DNA from: JBKBMT01 sp046295655
GTDB taxonomy: Bacteria; Pseudomonadota; Alphaproteobacteria; Rhodobacterales; Rhodobacteraceae
Assembly (NCBI GenBank): GCA_046295655.1
Contig: JBKBMT010000056.1
Location: 1-16,892 of the forward strand
Direction: 5' to 3'
DNA: 16,892 nt
Positions 1 to 7,794 of this stretch are shown piece by piece. The stretch's first letter is position 1; each line of letters begins with the position of its first letter. A program made the translations under genes and the position numbers. Under the pieces are notes generated by a model that had not been told where the DNA came from, made no database searches, and was given only the letters and a program-made list of their open reading frames with translations.

Positions 1-987
1 AGCGATGCCCGGCGTGGTGAACGGCGCCACCGACAGGAACAGCGTGCCCATCGACCCCACCGCGGCGAAGGCCACCATGCGCGCCAGCCCGGTCGCGCCC
101 AGGACGCCCACCATGCCGACGATCAGCGTGGCCACGGCGGCCGGCATCAGCAGATCGGCGAAGAAGCCGCCGGTCGCCTCCAGCCCCGGGCCGAAAACCA
201 GCGTGTAGAAGCGGATGATCGAATAGGCGCCGACCTTGGTCATGATCGCGAACAGCGCCGCGACCGGGCCCGGCGCCAGCGCATAGGTGGCGGGCAGCCA
301 GAAATGCAGCGGCAGGAGCGCGCCCTTGACCGCAAAGACGATCAGCAGAAGCACCCCCGCAACCCGCAGCAGCGCATCCTCGCCTTCGGGCAGGGCCGGA
401 ACCTTCACCGCGAGGTCGGCAAGGTTCAGCGTGCCGGTCACGGCATAGAGCGTGCCGAGCGCGAACAGGAACAGCGTCGATCCGGCCAGGTTGTAGGCCA
501 CATACTGCACCCCGGCCTTCAGCCGCTGGGGCCCGCCGGCATGGATCATCAGGCCGTAGCTGGCGATCAGCAGGATCTCGAAGAACACGAAGAGGTTGAA
601 GGCATCGCCGGTCAGGAAGGCGCCGTTGACGCCCATCAGCTGGAACTGGAACAGAGCGTGAAAGTGCCGGCCGCGCAGGTCCCACCCGGTGGCGATGACG
701 TAGATCAGCACCCCGAGCGCCAGCACCGAGGTCAGCCCGACCAGCAGCGCCGACAGGCGGTCGAGCACCAGCACGATGCCGAACGGCGCCTGCCAGTTGC
801 CCATCAGATAGACCTGCGGTCCCTGCGTCGCCGACTGCCACAGAAGCGCGGCCGAAATGACAAGCAGCGCGACCGTCCCGACGGTCGAAAACACCCGCTG
901 CAACAGGATGTCGTGCCGCATCGCCAGCACGATCAGCGGCGCCAGCAGCGCGGGCAGGATGACAGGGGCGAGGATCAGGTGATTCAC
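1..987 (-). CDS. mrpD: Mrp/Pha Na+/H+ antiporter subunit D (partial, C-terminus off window)
   Basis: This encodes the N-terminal 329 residues of the NuoN/NuoM-like subunit D of a multisubunit cation/proton antiporter in the inner membrane. The start is GTG, whose bases overlap the mrpC stop as GTGA, so translation is probably coupled. The translation begins MNHLILAPVI and is almost continuous membrane helices. The Proton_antipo_M region carries the expected conserved charges: Glu137 in FVFFEILLIASYG, Lys221 in VKGALLPLHFWLP and Lys251 in MTKVGAY, which in this family line the proton path. Full-length subunit D is about 500-550 residues, so roughly 170-220 residues are missing beyond base 1. 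Subunits E, F and G would be expected further left. NuoN or a hydrogenase subunit is a less likely alternative, because the neighbours are fused MrpA and MrpC. Confidence 0.93.
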   Translation of the reverse strand, partial: MNHLILAPVILPALLAPLIVLAMRHDILLQRVFSTVGTVALLVISAALLWQSATQGPQVYLMGNWQAPFGIVLVLDRLSALLVGLTSVLALGVLIYVIATGWDLRGRHFHALFQFQLMGVNGAFLTGDAFNLFVFFEILLIASYGLMIHAGGPQRLKAGVQYVAYNLAGSTLFLFALGTLYAVTGTLNLADLAVKVPALPEGEDALLRVAGVLLLIVFAVKGALLPLHFWLPATYALAPGPVAALFAIMTKVGAYSIIRFYTLVFGPGLEATGGFFADLLMPAAVATLIVGMVGVLGATGLARMVAFAAVGSMGTLFLSVAPFTTPGIA

Positions 988-1334
988 TTGCCGTCCTCCG
1001 TCCCGGACCTGTCCTCGGTCATCTCGACCCGGTCATCGCCTGCCTCGATGAAGGCGCCGAGGGCGAGCAGCACCACCACCGCCGTCATCCCGAACGAGAT
1101 GACGATGGCCGTCAGCACCAGCGCCTGTGGCAGCGGGTCGGCATAGCCCGAGGCGTCATGGCTGAGCACCGCCGGCAGGTTGATCGCGAGCCGGCCCGAG
1201 GCGAACAGGAACACGTTGACCGCGTAGGTCAGCATCGCGAGGCCCAGGATGACGGGAAAGGTGCGCAGGCGCAGCACCAGGTAGGTGCCCGAGGCGACCA
1301 TCACGCCGATTGCGGATGCGACGAGGTATTCCAT
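984..1334 (-). CDS. mrpC: Mrp/Pha Na+/H+ antiporter subunit C (NuoK-like)
   Basis: A 116-residue NuoK-like membrane subunit of the Mrp antiporter. It has three predicted transmembrane helices (about residues 4-22, 28-46 and 68-95). The motif PLPQALVLTAIVISFG, about residues 67-82, is typical of MrpC/MnhC and of NuoK. The C-terminus is a short charged tail ending in EDGK. The ATG lies one base after the mrpA stop (TGAGATG), and the stop overlaps the mrpD GTG, so the three genes form a tightly coupled A-C-D operon. Length and gene order match the family. It is needed for assembly and function of the complex and is not thought to act alone. Confidence 0.95.
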   Translation of the reverse strand: MEYLVASAIGVMVASGTYLVLRLRTFPVILGLAMLTYAVNVFLFASGRLAINLPAVLSHDASGYADPLPQALVLTAIVISFGMTAVVVLLALGAFIEAGDDRVEMTEDRSGTEDGK

Positions 1335-1335
1335 C

Positions 1336-4179
1336 TCAACGCCCCTCCGGCACGCGCGACGGATCGCGGTCCATCGGCTCCACGTTGATCGTCTCGCCGG
1401 CCCGGATCGCGATCCGCGACAGCGAGGCCAGCGCCAGCATCACCGCGCCGACCACCGTCAGGAACACGCCTAGGTCGAAGGCCATGGCCGTCGCCAGCTC
1501 GAACTTCTCCATCGGCGGGATGCGGAAATAGCCGAAGGCCGAGGTCAGGAAAGGCCGGTCGGCAAGGAATGCGAAGACGCCCGTCAACCCCGCGATCAGA
1601 ACGCCCGCGGCGATCATTGCGTGATAGTCCACCCGCTGCCGCGCCTGCGCCCACGCAAAGCCCGAGGCCATGTACTGCATCAGCAGGGCAATGGCCACCA
1701 CAAGACCCGCGATGAAACCGCCGCCGGGTTCGTTGTGGCCGCGAAGGAAGATGTAGACGCCGACCATCAGCGCGATCGGAAGTGCAACGCGGGTCGCCAC
1801 AACCAGCATCAGCGGGTGGCGGTCCCCGGCCCGTTTCTGGTCGGGCTGCCAGGCCAGCAGGCGGCGGTTCGCCGGGCCGGACAGCAGCGTTTCGGTCAGG
1901 GCGTAGATGAGCAGTGCGGCGATGCCGAGCACGATGATCTCGCCCAAGGTATCGTAGCCGCGGAAGTCCACCAGGATCACGTTGACGACGTTGGTGCCGC
2001 CGCCGCCGGTGTAGGAGTTCGCCAGATGGAAGTCGGAAATGGTGGGGAAGGCGAAATCGCGCATCATCATCGCAAAGGCCAACACTGCCGCGCCGACCCC
2101 GGCTGCGCCCGCGACGACCATGTCGCGCATCCTGCGGCCGGTCGAGCTTTCGACCGGTGTGCGCTTGGGCAGGAAGTTCAGCGCCAGCAGAAGCAGTATG
2201 ATCGTGACCACTTCGACCGACAGCTGGGTCAGCGCAAGGTCCGGGGCCGAAAGATAGACGAAGCCGAGGCTGACCATCAGTCCCACAACACCGATCAGCA
2301 CCAGCGAGACCAGCCGCCTGCGATGCGTGACCACAAGCGCGAGCGAACATGTCACCAGAAGCAGCCAGCCCACGACCGGCAGTTCGGCAACCGGGGTCAG
2401 AAGGCGCGTGCCCTGCGCATGTCCGCCCTCGAGAAAGGCAAGCGTCCCCGCGCCGACCACCGTGACCATGAAAAGGGCCAGATACTTCGAAAGCGCCCCG
2501 TCGTGCAGGCTGTCGGTGACGCGCCGGGACAGTGCCGCGAGCGGCTCCACGATGCCGTCGAAGATGACCTTCGCCTCGGGGCGCGGCGCGGCGTCCCAGC
2601 CGCGCGCCAGCGGGCGGTGCAGCCCGAGGATGACCAGCCCCCCGCCGACCGCGAAGACCGACAGGAACAGCGCCGGCACGAATCCGTGCCAGTGGTAGAT
2701 GTTCACATAGGGTTCGGCACCGATCACCGCCGTCGCGGTAACGCGGACAAGCTCGCCCACCATGGTCATCGGCATCAGCCCGATCAGCACCACGAGTCCG
2801 GCCAGAAGCGCCGGCGCCGCCCAGAGCCCGAAGCCCGGATCGTGCGGCTTGGCCGGATAGTCGTCACGCACCGGGCCGAGGAACACATGCGCGATGAGCC
2901 GGAACGAATAGGCGACCGAGAACAGCGCGCCCACCGTCGCGACCGCCGCCATGAGCCAGGCGTTGTCCATCCACGGCGTCTCGACCACCTGTTCCAGCAT
3001 CATCTCCTTCGACAGGAAACCGTTCAGCGGCGGTATCCCGGCCATCGACAGCGCGGCGAGCGTCACGATGGTGAAGGTGATCGGCATCAGGGTGCGAAGC
3101 CCGCCCAGCCGGCGGATGTCGCGGGTATGCGCCTCGTGGTCCACGATCCCGGCGGACATGAAGAGCGCGGCCTTGAAGGTGGCGTGATTGATGATGTGAA
3201 AGACCGCGACCACCACCCCGGCCCAGGAATTCAGGCCCAACAGCATGGTGATGAGACCGAGGTGGCTGACGGTCGAGAACGCCAGCAGCGCCTTCAGATC
3301 GTCCTTGAATACCGCGATCACTGCCCCCAGGACCATGGTGATCAGCCCGGTCGTGGCGACGATGTAGAACCACTCGGGCGTGCCGGCCAGCGCGGGCCAC
3401 ATCCGGGCCATGAGAAACAGCCCCGCCTTCACCATGGTGGCCGAATGCAGATAGGCCGAAACCGGGGTCGGCGCGGCCATCGCATGCGGAAGCCAGAAGT
3501 GGAACGGGAACTGCGCCGACTTGGTGAAGCAGCCGGCAAGGATCAGGAGAAGGGCCGGCAGATACCACTCGGACGCACGGATCGCGTCGCCCTCCTTCAG
3601 GATCACGCTCAGGTCGTAGCTGCCGACGATGTTGCCGAGGATGAGCATGCCCCCGATCATCGCAAGCCCGCCCATTCCGGTGACGGCGAGCGCCATCCGC
3701 GCGCCCTGCCGGCCTTCGGGCAGGTGCTTCCAGTAGCCGATCAGCAGGAAGGACGACAGCGAGGTGAGTTCCCAGAACACCAGCAGAAGCAGGATGTTGT
3801 CGGAAAGGACGATGCCCACCATCGCGCCCTGGAAGAGCATGAGATAGGTATAGAACTGCCCCATCGGGTCGGACTTGGAGAGGTAGAACCGGGCATAGAG
3901 GATGATCAGCAGCCCGATCCCCAGGATCAGGCCCGCGAACAGCAGCCCGAGCCCGTCGAGGAAGAAGTTGGCGTTCAGCCCGAGGCCGGGCAGCCATTCG
4001 ATGCGGGTATGGATCACCTCGCCGCGGAACACCGCCGGGACATGGATCAGAAGCCCGGTCAGCGCCAGGGCCGTGGCCGAGGCGGCGGCCAGCGCGCAGG
4101 CATTGCGGCCGGCCCGGATCATCAGGCCGGGCAGCAGCGCACCAAGGAAGGGCAGGGCGGCGATCAGGGCCAGGGACAT
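1336..4179 (-). CDS. mrpA: Fused Mrp/Pha antiporter subunit A/B
   Basis: A 947-residue inner-membrane protein and the largest subunit of the Mrp-type Na+(K+)/H+ antiporter. Residues about 65-110 are the NuoL N-terminal domain and 125-430 the proton-translocating domain. Glu137 (FWELTSL), Lys220 (FTKSAQFPFHFWLP), Lys251 (ATMVKAG) and Lys296 are visible. Residues about 605-675 are MbhD-like, with SAPDLALTQLSVE, and 725-765 carry the conserved NVILVDFRGYDTLGEI. From about residue 787 to the end the protein is an MnhB domain, with GHNEPGGGF at 814-822. The A and B subunits are therefore one polypeptide, as in the six-gene group-2 operons of proteobacteria, and no separate mrpB follows. The ATG has AAGGA (4186-4190) six bases upstream. 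It is the first gene of the operon. Confidence 0.96.
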   Translation of the reverse strand: MSLALIAALPFLGALLPGLMIRAGRNACALAAASATALALTGLLIHVPAVFRGEVIHTRIEWLPGLGLNANFFLDGLGLLFAGLILGIGLLIILYARFYLSKSDPMGQFYTYLMLFQGAMVGIVLSDNILLLLVFWELTSLSSFLLIGYWKHLPEGRQGARMALAVTGMGGLAMIGGMLILGNIVGSYDLSVILKEGDAIRASEWYLPALLLILAGCFTKSAQFPFHFWLPHAMAAPTPVSAYLHSATMVKAGLFLMARMWPALAGTPEWFYIVATTGLITMVLGAVIAVFKDDLKALLAFSTVSHLGLITMLLGLNSWAGVVVAVFHIINHATFKAALFMSAGIVDHEAHTRDIRRLGGLRTLMPITFTIVTLAALSMAGIPPLNGFLSKEMMLEQVVETPWMDNAWLMAAVATVGALFSVAYSFRLIAHVFLGPVRDDYPAKPHDPGFGLWAAPALLAGLVVLIGLMPMTMVGELVRVTATAVIGAEPYVNIYHWHGFVPALFLSVFAVGGGLVILGLHRPLARGWDAAPRPEAKVIFDGIVEPLAALSRRVTDSLHDGALSKYLALFMVTVVGAGTLAFLEGGHAQGTRLLTPVAELPVVGWLLLVTCSLALVVTHRRRLVSLVLIGVVGLMVSLGFVYLSAPDLALTQLSVEVVTIILLLLALNFLPKRTPVESSTGRRMRDMVVAGAAGVGAAVLAFAMMMRDFAFPTISDFHLANSYTGGGGTNVVNVILVDFRGYDTLGEIIVLGIAALLIYALTETLLSGPANRRLLAWQPDQKRAGDRHPLMLVVATRVALPIALMVGVYIFLRGHNEPGGGFIAGLVVAIALLMQYMASGFAWAQARQRVDYHAMIAAGVLIAGLTGVFAFLADRPFLTSAFGYFRIPPMEKFELATAMAFDLGVFLTVVGAVMLALASLSRIAIRAGETINVEPMDRDPSRVPEGR

Positions 4180-4185
4180 GCGCTA

Positions 4186-4190
4186 TCCTT
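4186..4190 (-). promoter_or_regulatory. Ribosome binding site of mrpA
   Basis: AAGGA on the minus strand, six bases before the ATG at 4179. It fixes the mrpA start. I found no convincing -35/-10 pair in the 35 bases between this site and the hairpin at 4215-4241. The mrp promoter position is therefore open. Confidence 0.6.
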
Positions 4191-4214
4191 CAATCCGGGT
4201 CGCTACGGGCTTGC

Positions 4215-4241
4215 AAAAAGCGGCCCGGGAAAGGGCCGCTT
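4215..4241 (-). terminator. Intrinsic terminator after the first DMT exporter gene
   Basis: A perfect 9-bp inverted repeat (AAGCGGCCC and its complement, loop of six bases) at 4218-4241. On the minus strand it is followed by five T residues (4219-4215). This is the classic Rho-independent layout for minus-strand transcription, 75 bases downstream of the exporter stop codon. It ends only 36 bases before the mrpA ATG, so it also separates the exporter from the antiporter operon, or lies in the mrp leader if the mrp promoter is upstream of it. Confidence 0.75.
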
Positions 4242-4316
4242 GCGGCGCTTTACCTGTGGGACGGTCGTAGCGAAGTCAAGCAAAACCGCACCCGGACGCG
4301 GCGAGGTTTCGCAGCC

Positions 4317-5244
4317 TTACCCCTGCGGCGTCATCGCCTTGCGCTGCCGCGCACGTTCCAGCCCCAGCCTGTGCTCGCGCCAGATGATGATGATCCCGGC
4401 CGCGACCACCAGCGCGGCGCCGCCCAGCATGGCAAGCGTCGGCACCTCGTCGAACACCGCATAGCCGATCGCCAGGGCGAAGATGATCGAGACATATTCG
4501 AACGGCGCCACCACCGAGGCATCGGCCTCGCGGTAGCTCGCGGTGAGCAGGATCTGGCCCACCCCGCCCAGAAGCCCCGCAGTCACCAGCAGCGTCGCGT
4601 CGATCGGCGCAGGCCACGCCCAGCCGAAGGGCAGTGTCAGCAGCGACAGTGCCGAGGCGGTGATCGAGAACCAGAACACGATGGTCGCCGTCCGTTCGGT
4701 CGAGACAAGCTTGCGCACGAAGACCTGCGCCAGTGCGGCAAAGACGGCACCGCCCAGAACCAGTGTCACCCCCAGAAGTTCGCGGTCGCTGACCTCGGCG
4801 CCGATTGTGATCCGCGGGCTGAGAACGATCAGCACCCCGACCAGCCCCAGCGNNNNNNNNNNCCGTCAGGCGAAAGGCGCGGACCTCCTCGCCAAGGAAC
4901 ATCGCGGCGAACACGACCGTCAGAAGCGGCGCCGCATAACCTATGGCCGTGACCTCGGGCAGCGGCAGATATCCCAGACCGGCAAAGCCGAGGCTCATCG
5001 CCGTCACGCCGACGAGGCCGCGCCAGAAATGGCCCAGCGGGTTCCGCGTTCCGACCCCCAGCGCCAGTTCCCGCCGCATCCAGAGCCAGCCGAGTATCAC
5101 CGGCAAGGCAAAGAAGGACCGGAAGAAGACCGCCTCGCCCGGTGGGATCCGCGGAGCGGTGAACTTGATGATCGCGGCCATGGCGATGAAGACCACGACC
5201 GAGGCGATCTTGAGCACTATCCCGCGCAGCGGCCGCGCCGTCAT
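4317..5244 (-). CDS. DMT-family (EamA) transporter, interrupted by an assembly gap
   Basis: An inner-membrane drug/metabolite transporter superfamily protein of about ten helices with two EamA repeats, probably exporting a small metabolite; substrate unknown. The start is the ATG giving MTARPLRGIVLK, with GGAGGG (5251-5256) six bases upstream. The first half reads through PPGEAVFFRSFFALP and FLGEEVRAFRLT, then meets ten Ns at 4853-4862. The second half resumes in another frame with LGLVGVLIVLSPRI and ends AMTPQG. Both halves are intact and family-like, and the frame mismatch is explained if the real gap is a multiple of three bases. I read this as one intact gene of about 305 residues with a placeholder gap, not a pseudogene. 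It is divergent from the LysR gene, and a terminator follows it. Confidence 0.85.
4853..4862. other. Assembly gap of ten Ns
   Basis: Ten undetermined bases inside the DMT exporter gene. The flanking codons (CGC CTG ACG G before, CG CTG GGG CTG after, on the minus strand) rejoin in frame only if the missing length is divisible by three. Ten is therefore a placeholder and not a measured size. Related proteins suggest about one to three missing codons. Confidence 0.95.
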
Positions 5245-5405
5245 GGGGTTCCCTCCGGTGCTGCCCGACATCGCACCGCGCCGGCCGGGCCGCAAGGGCA
5301 GACGCCCGCCGGCATGCCTGCCTTGCCGCATTCGCATGGCGGGCGGACGGCTTGCGGCCGCGCGATGTCTCGGTCAGTCTCGGCGCATCGGTTCGGGAGG
5401 CGGAC
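5245..5405. promoter_or_regulatory. Divergent control region between exporter and LysR genes
   Basis: A 161-base intergenic region between two divergent starts, where a LysR-type regulator would normally bind to control itself and its divergent neighbour. It has GC-rich inverted sequence, including ATGC (5314-5317) and GCAT (5328-5331) separated by ten bases. I found no convincing -35/-10 pair on either strand and no clear T-N11-A box. The assignment rests on gene arrangement. Confidence 0.4.
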
Positions 5406-6287
5406 TTGCACAACTGGGACGAGCTTCGCACCGCCTGGGCGGTGGCGCGGCAGGGAACCGTATCGGGCGCGGCCGAGGTGCTGGGGGTACACCATGCCAC
5501 GGTGATCCGCCACATCGACGCGCTGGAGCAGCGGCTGGGCGTCAAGCTGTTCCAGCGGCATTCCCGCGGCTATACCCCCACCGAGGCAGGCCGCGACCTG
5601 TTCGAGGTTGCCGAGGTCGCCGCCAGCGCCTTCGGTCAGCTCGAAAGCCGGATCCGCGGTCAGGCGGACGACGTCTCGGGCGATCTGGTCGTGACTTCGG
5701 TGAGCGGGCTCGCGCAGCTGATGGTGCCGGCGCTGGTCGCCTTCCAGGCGGCGCATCCGGCGGTCATCCTGCGCTATCTGACCGATACGCGGGTATTCCG
5801 GCTCGAATACGGCGAGGCCCATGTGGCGGTCCGGGCCGGTCCTGCCCCTCACGATCCCGATTACGTCGTGCAGCCGTTCGGACAGCTGCGCACGGCGCTC
5901 TATGGCTCTCGGACCTATGTCGAGGCGCACGGGTTGCCTGCGTCTCCGCAGGATCTGGACGGCCAGCGCTTCGTTGGCGCCGAAGGCGAGGTACGCCGCG
6001 CGCCGTTCAACCGCTGGATGGATTCGCATGTGCCGGATGCCGCAGTGGTGCTGCGGACGAGCGAGACCGACAGTCTACTTGCCGCGGTGCGAGCCGGTGC
6101 CGGGCTCGGCTTCCTCTCGGTCCATCTTGCCGCCGAGGACCCGGAACTTGTGATGGCCTTGCCGCCGTTGCCCGAGTGGGAGGCGCCGCTGTGGCTTGTC
6201 ACCCATGTGGACCTGCACCGGACGGCGAAGGTCAAGGCGGTGGTCACCCATCTCAAGCAGGCGGTGAAGTCGTGGCGCCACCTCTAG
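5406..6287 (+). CDS. LysR-type transcriptional regulator
   Basis: A 293-residue DNA-binding regulator. The chosen start is TTG (LHNWDELRTA), because GGGAGG (5395-5400) sits five bases upstream and the family pattern begins here. An ATG at 5352 would add 18 unconserved residues. Residues about 2-61 are the winged HTH, with SGAAEVLGVHHATVIRHIDALE as the helix-turn-helix and RLGVKLFQRHSRGYTPTEAG as the wing. Residues about 87-290 form the effector-binding domain, and the length is normal for the family. The inducer is unknown. The gene is divergent from one DMT exporter and overlaps the start of another by 16 bases, so both are candidate targets. Confidence 0.92.
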   Translation: MHNWDELRTAWAVARQGTVSGAAEVLGVHHATVIRHIDALEQRLGVKLFQRHSRGYTPTEAGRDLFEVAEVAASAFGQLESRIRGQADDVSGDLVVTSVSGLAQLMVPALVAFQAAHPAVILRYLTDTRVFRLEYGEAHVAVRAGPAPHDPDYVVQPFGQLRTALYGSRTYVEAHGLPASPQDLDGQRFVGAEGEVRRAPFNRWMDSHVPDAAVVLRTSETDSLLAAVRAGAGLGFLSVHLAAEDPELVMALPPLPEWEAPLWLVTHVDLHRTAKVKAVVTHLKQAVKSWRHL

Positions 6288-7318
6288 GGCGGGCGGCCCT
6301 CCACGCCGGCAGTTCCGAGGCGCTGCGCGGGCATCTTGCCATGCTGGCCTTCTCGGCCCTGGTCGCGGGATCCTTCAGCCTGGGCGCGCTCAGCGCCAAC
6401 CATGTCGACCCGGCGGCCTTTACCACGCTCCGCTTCCTGATCGCGGCCGTCCTGCTTGGCGCGGCGGCGGCGCTGGGGCCCGGTTTCAGCCGCATGACCC
6501 TGGTGCGGCCGGGCCGCTGGTTCCTGCTGGGCGGTCTTTTCGCCGCCTATTTCGTGCTGATGTTCGAGGGGCTCAAGACGGCCGCCCCCGTCTCGGCCGC
6601 GGCCGTGTTCACCCTGACCCCGGTCATGAGCGCGGGGTTCGGTTGGCTGCTGTTGCGGCAGGTCACGACGCCGCGGATGGCGGCGGCGCTGGCAATCGGC
6701 GCGGTGGGTGCGCTGTGGGTCATCTTCCGCGCCGATCTGTCGGCGGCGCTGGGTTTCGCGCTGGGGCGGGGCGAGGCGATCTATCTGGCCGGTTGCGTGG
6801 CGCATGCGCTGTTCACCCCGCTGCTGGCTTATGTAAACCGGGGCGAACCGGCACTGGTTGCCACCGCGCTTGTCATGGCGGCGGGATGCCTGCTGCTGGC
6901 GATCTGGTCGGCGCCTGCGCTGACGGCGACCGACTGGGCGGCGCTGCCGGCCATCGTCTGGGCGACGCTGATCTATGTTGCCGTCTTTGCCAGTGCCGTG
7001 ACCTTCTTCCTGTTGCAGTACGCGGCAATGAACCTGCCCTCGGCCAAGGTCATGGCCTACACCTATCTCGTACCGTCCTGGGTCATCCTGTGGGAACTGG
7101 CGCTGGGCCAGTCGCCGCCGCCGCTTCTGGTCGGCATCGGTATCGGGCTGACCGTCACCGCGCTGGTGATCCTTCTCAAGGCAGAACCCGCAAAGCCCCG
7201 GTCCCGGCCCGCATCGCCGGGCGAAATGCCGGGCGTTCAGGGCGATGTCAGATCGCCACCGGCCAGTTCTGCGGCAAGGAACCGCTCGAAGTCGTCGAGG
7301 TTCACGGGATCGAACTGA
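6272..7318 (+). CDS. Second DMT-family (EamA) transporter
   Basis: A 348-residue drug/metabolite transporter superfamily membrane protein with about ten helices and two EamA repeats (about residues 25-155 and 170-302). HLAMLAFSALVAGSFSLG begins the first repeat and VMAYTYLVPSWVILWELALG lies near the end of the second. I chose GTG at 6272, which overlaps the LysR stop by 16 bases and suggests coupling. An internal ATG at 6341 (MLAFSALVAG) is the alternative and would remove 23 residues. The last 46 or so residues (from KAEPAKPRSRP) form a hydrophilic tail unlike the family, and its end overlaps the convergent ArsR gene. Probably an exporter; substrate unknown. It is not closely similar to the exporter at 4317-5244. 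Confidence 0.88.
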   Translation: MAPPLGRAALHAGSSEALRGHLAMLAFSALVAGSFSLGALSANHVDPAAFTTLRFLIAAVLLGAAAALGPGFSRMTLVRPGRWFLLGGLFAAYFVLMFEGLKTAAPVSAAAVFTLTPVMSAGFGWLLLRQVTTPRMAAALAIGAVGALWVIFRADLSAALGFALGRGEAIYLAGCVAHALFTPLLAYVNRGEPALVATALVMAAGCLLLAIWSAPALTATDWAALPAIVWATLIYVAVFASAVTFFLLQYAAMNLPSAKVMAYTYLVPSWVILWELALGQSPPPLLVGIGIGLTVTALVILLKAEPAKPRSRPASPGEMPGVQGDVRSPPASSAARNRSKSSRFTGSN

Positions 7319-7617
7319 CCGAAGCCCTGCATCCAGACCGATGCGGCCCGCAGTCCATCGGGTTCCAGCTTGCACCATTTCACGCGCCCGCGCTTCTCCT
7401 GGCTGATGAGCCCGGCCTCGGCGAGGATCGCAAGATGCTTGGAGATCGCGGCCAGCGACACGTCGAAGGGTTCGGCCACGTCGGTCACGGCCATGTCGTC
7501 CTCCAGCAGCAACGCCAGGATGGCGCGCCGTGTCGGGTCGGCAAGGGCCGCGAAGGTGGCCGAAAGCGGGTCGGTCATGCGCGGCAGATGCAATGCGGCT
7601 GCGAAAAGGTCAACCAT
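7237..7617 (-). CDS. ArsR-type (HTH_20) transcriptional repressor
   Basis: A small winged-helix repressor. FAALADPTRRAILALLLEDDMAVTDVAE and SLAAISKHLAILAEAGLISQEKRGRVKWCKL are typical of the ArsR subgroup that lacks the arsenic-binding cysteines and usually controls START/SRPBCC-domain genes. The C-terminal WMQGFGQFDPVNLDDFERFL region also fits that subgroup. The start is uncertain. ATG at 7617 (MVDLFAAALH, 126 residues) fits the frequent MV(D/E) beginning and lies inside a palindrome. ATG at 7578 (MTDPLSATFA, 113 residues) fits the usual spacing to the HTH. Neither has a clear ribosome site. No SRPBCC gene is next to it. Its 3' end overlaps the exporter gene by 82 bases. Confidence 0.87.
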   Translation of the reverse strand: MVDLFAAALHLPRMTDPLSATFAALADPTRRAILALLLEDDMAVTDVAEPFDVSLAAISKHLAILAEAGLISQEKRGRVKWCKLEPDGLRAASVWMQGFGQFDPVNLDDFERFLAAELAGGDLTSP

Positions 7618-7626
7618 CCGGTTGAA
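7610..7626. promoter_or_regulatory. Palindromic probable ArsR operator, proximal copy
   Basis: TCAACCATCCGGTTGAA, with arms TCAACC and GGTTGA around a short centre. On the minus strand it contains the ATG at 7617 of one candidate ArsR start. A near copy lies at 7695-7711. The form CAACC-N4-GGTTG next to a repressor start is a strong operator candidate. Binding is inferred. Confidence 0.55.
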
Positions 7627-7694
7627 TGTTGCGCTGCGGCATCGGGGCATCGCCGTGACGTGCGACGAAAACGCAGCGTCCGGATATCTTCATA

Positions 7695-7711
7695 TTAATC
7701 ATACGGTTGAC
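7695..7711. promoter_or_regulatory. Palindromic probable ArsR operator, distal copy
   Basis: TTAATCATACGGTTGAC matches the proximal copy at 13 of 17 positions, 85 bases away (about eight helical turns). On the minus strand it overlaps TATGAT (7703-7698), a possible -10 box for the ArsR gene. It also lies 27 bases before the -35 box of the atp promoter, so it could affect both genes. Confidence 0.5.
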
Positions 7712-7737
7712 GAATTTCGGCCGCGGTTTCTGCGCGC

Positions 7738-7766
7738 TTGACTCGGGGCAGGTGTCTCCATAGGTT
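7738..7766 (+). promoter_or_regulatory. Sigma-70-type promoter of the atp (F0) operon
   Basis: TTGACT (7738-7743), a 17-base spacer and TAGGTT (7761-7766). This is a good housekeeping promoter pattern, and the -10 box ends 28 bases before the atpI ATG. No other comparable promoter is seen ahead of the F0 operon. Confidence 0.65.
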
Positions 7767-7794
7767 GCGCCCGACTGCGGCAGGGGGCTCCGGC

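Noticed and set aside
1621..4464. Plus-strand open frame of 947 codons opposite mrpA
   Set aside because: It is the antisense shadow of a clearly conserved antiporter gene. Its translation is His/Arg/Gln-rich and shows no domain, which is usual for GC-rich antisense frames.
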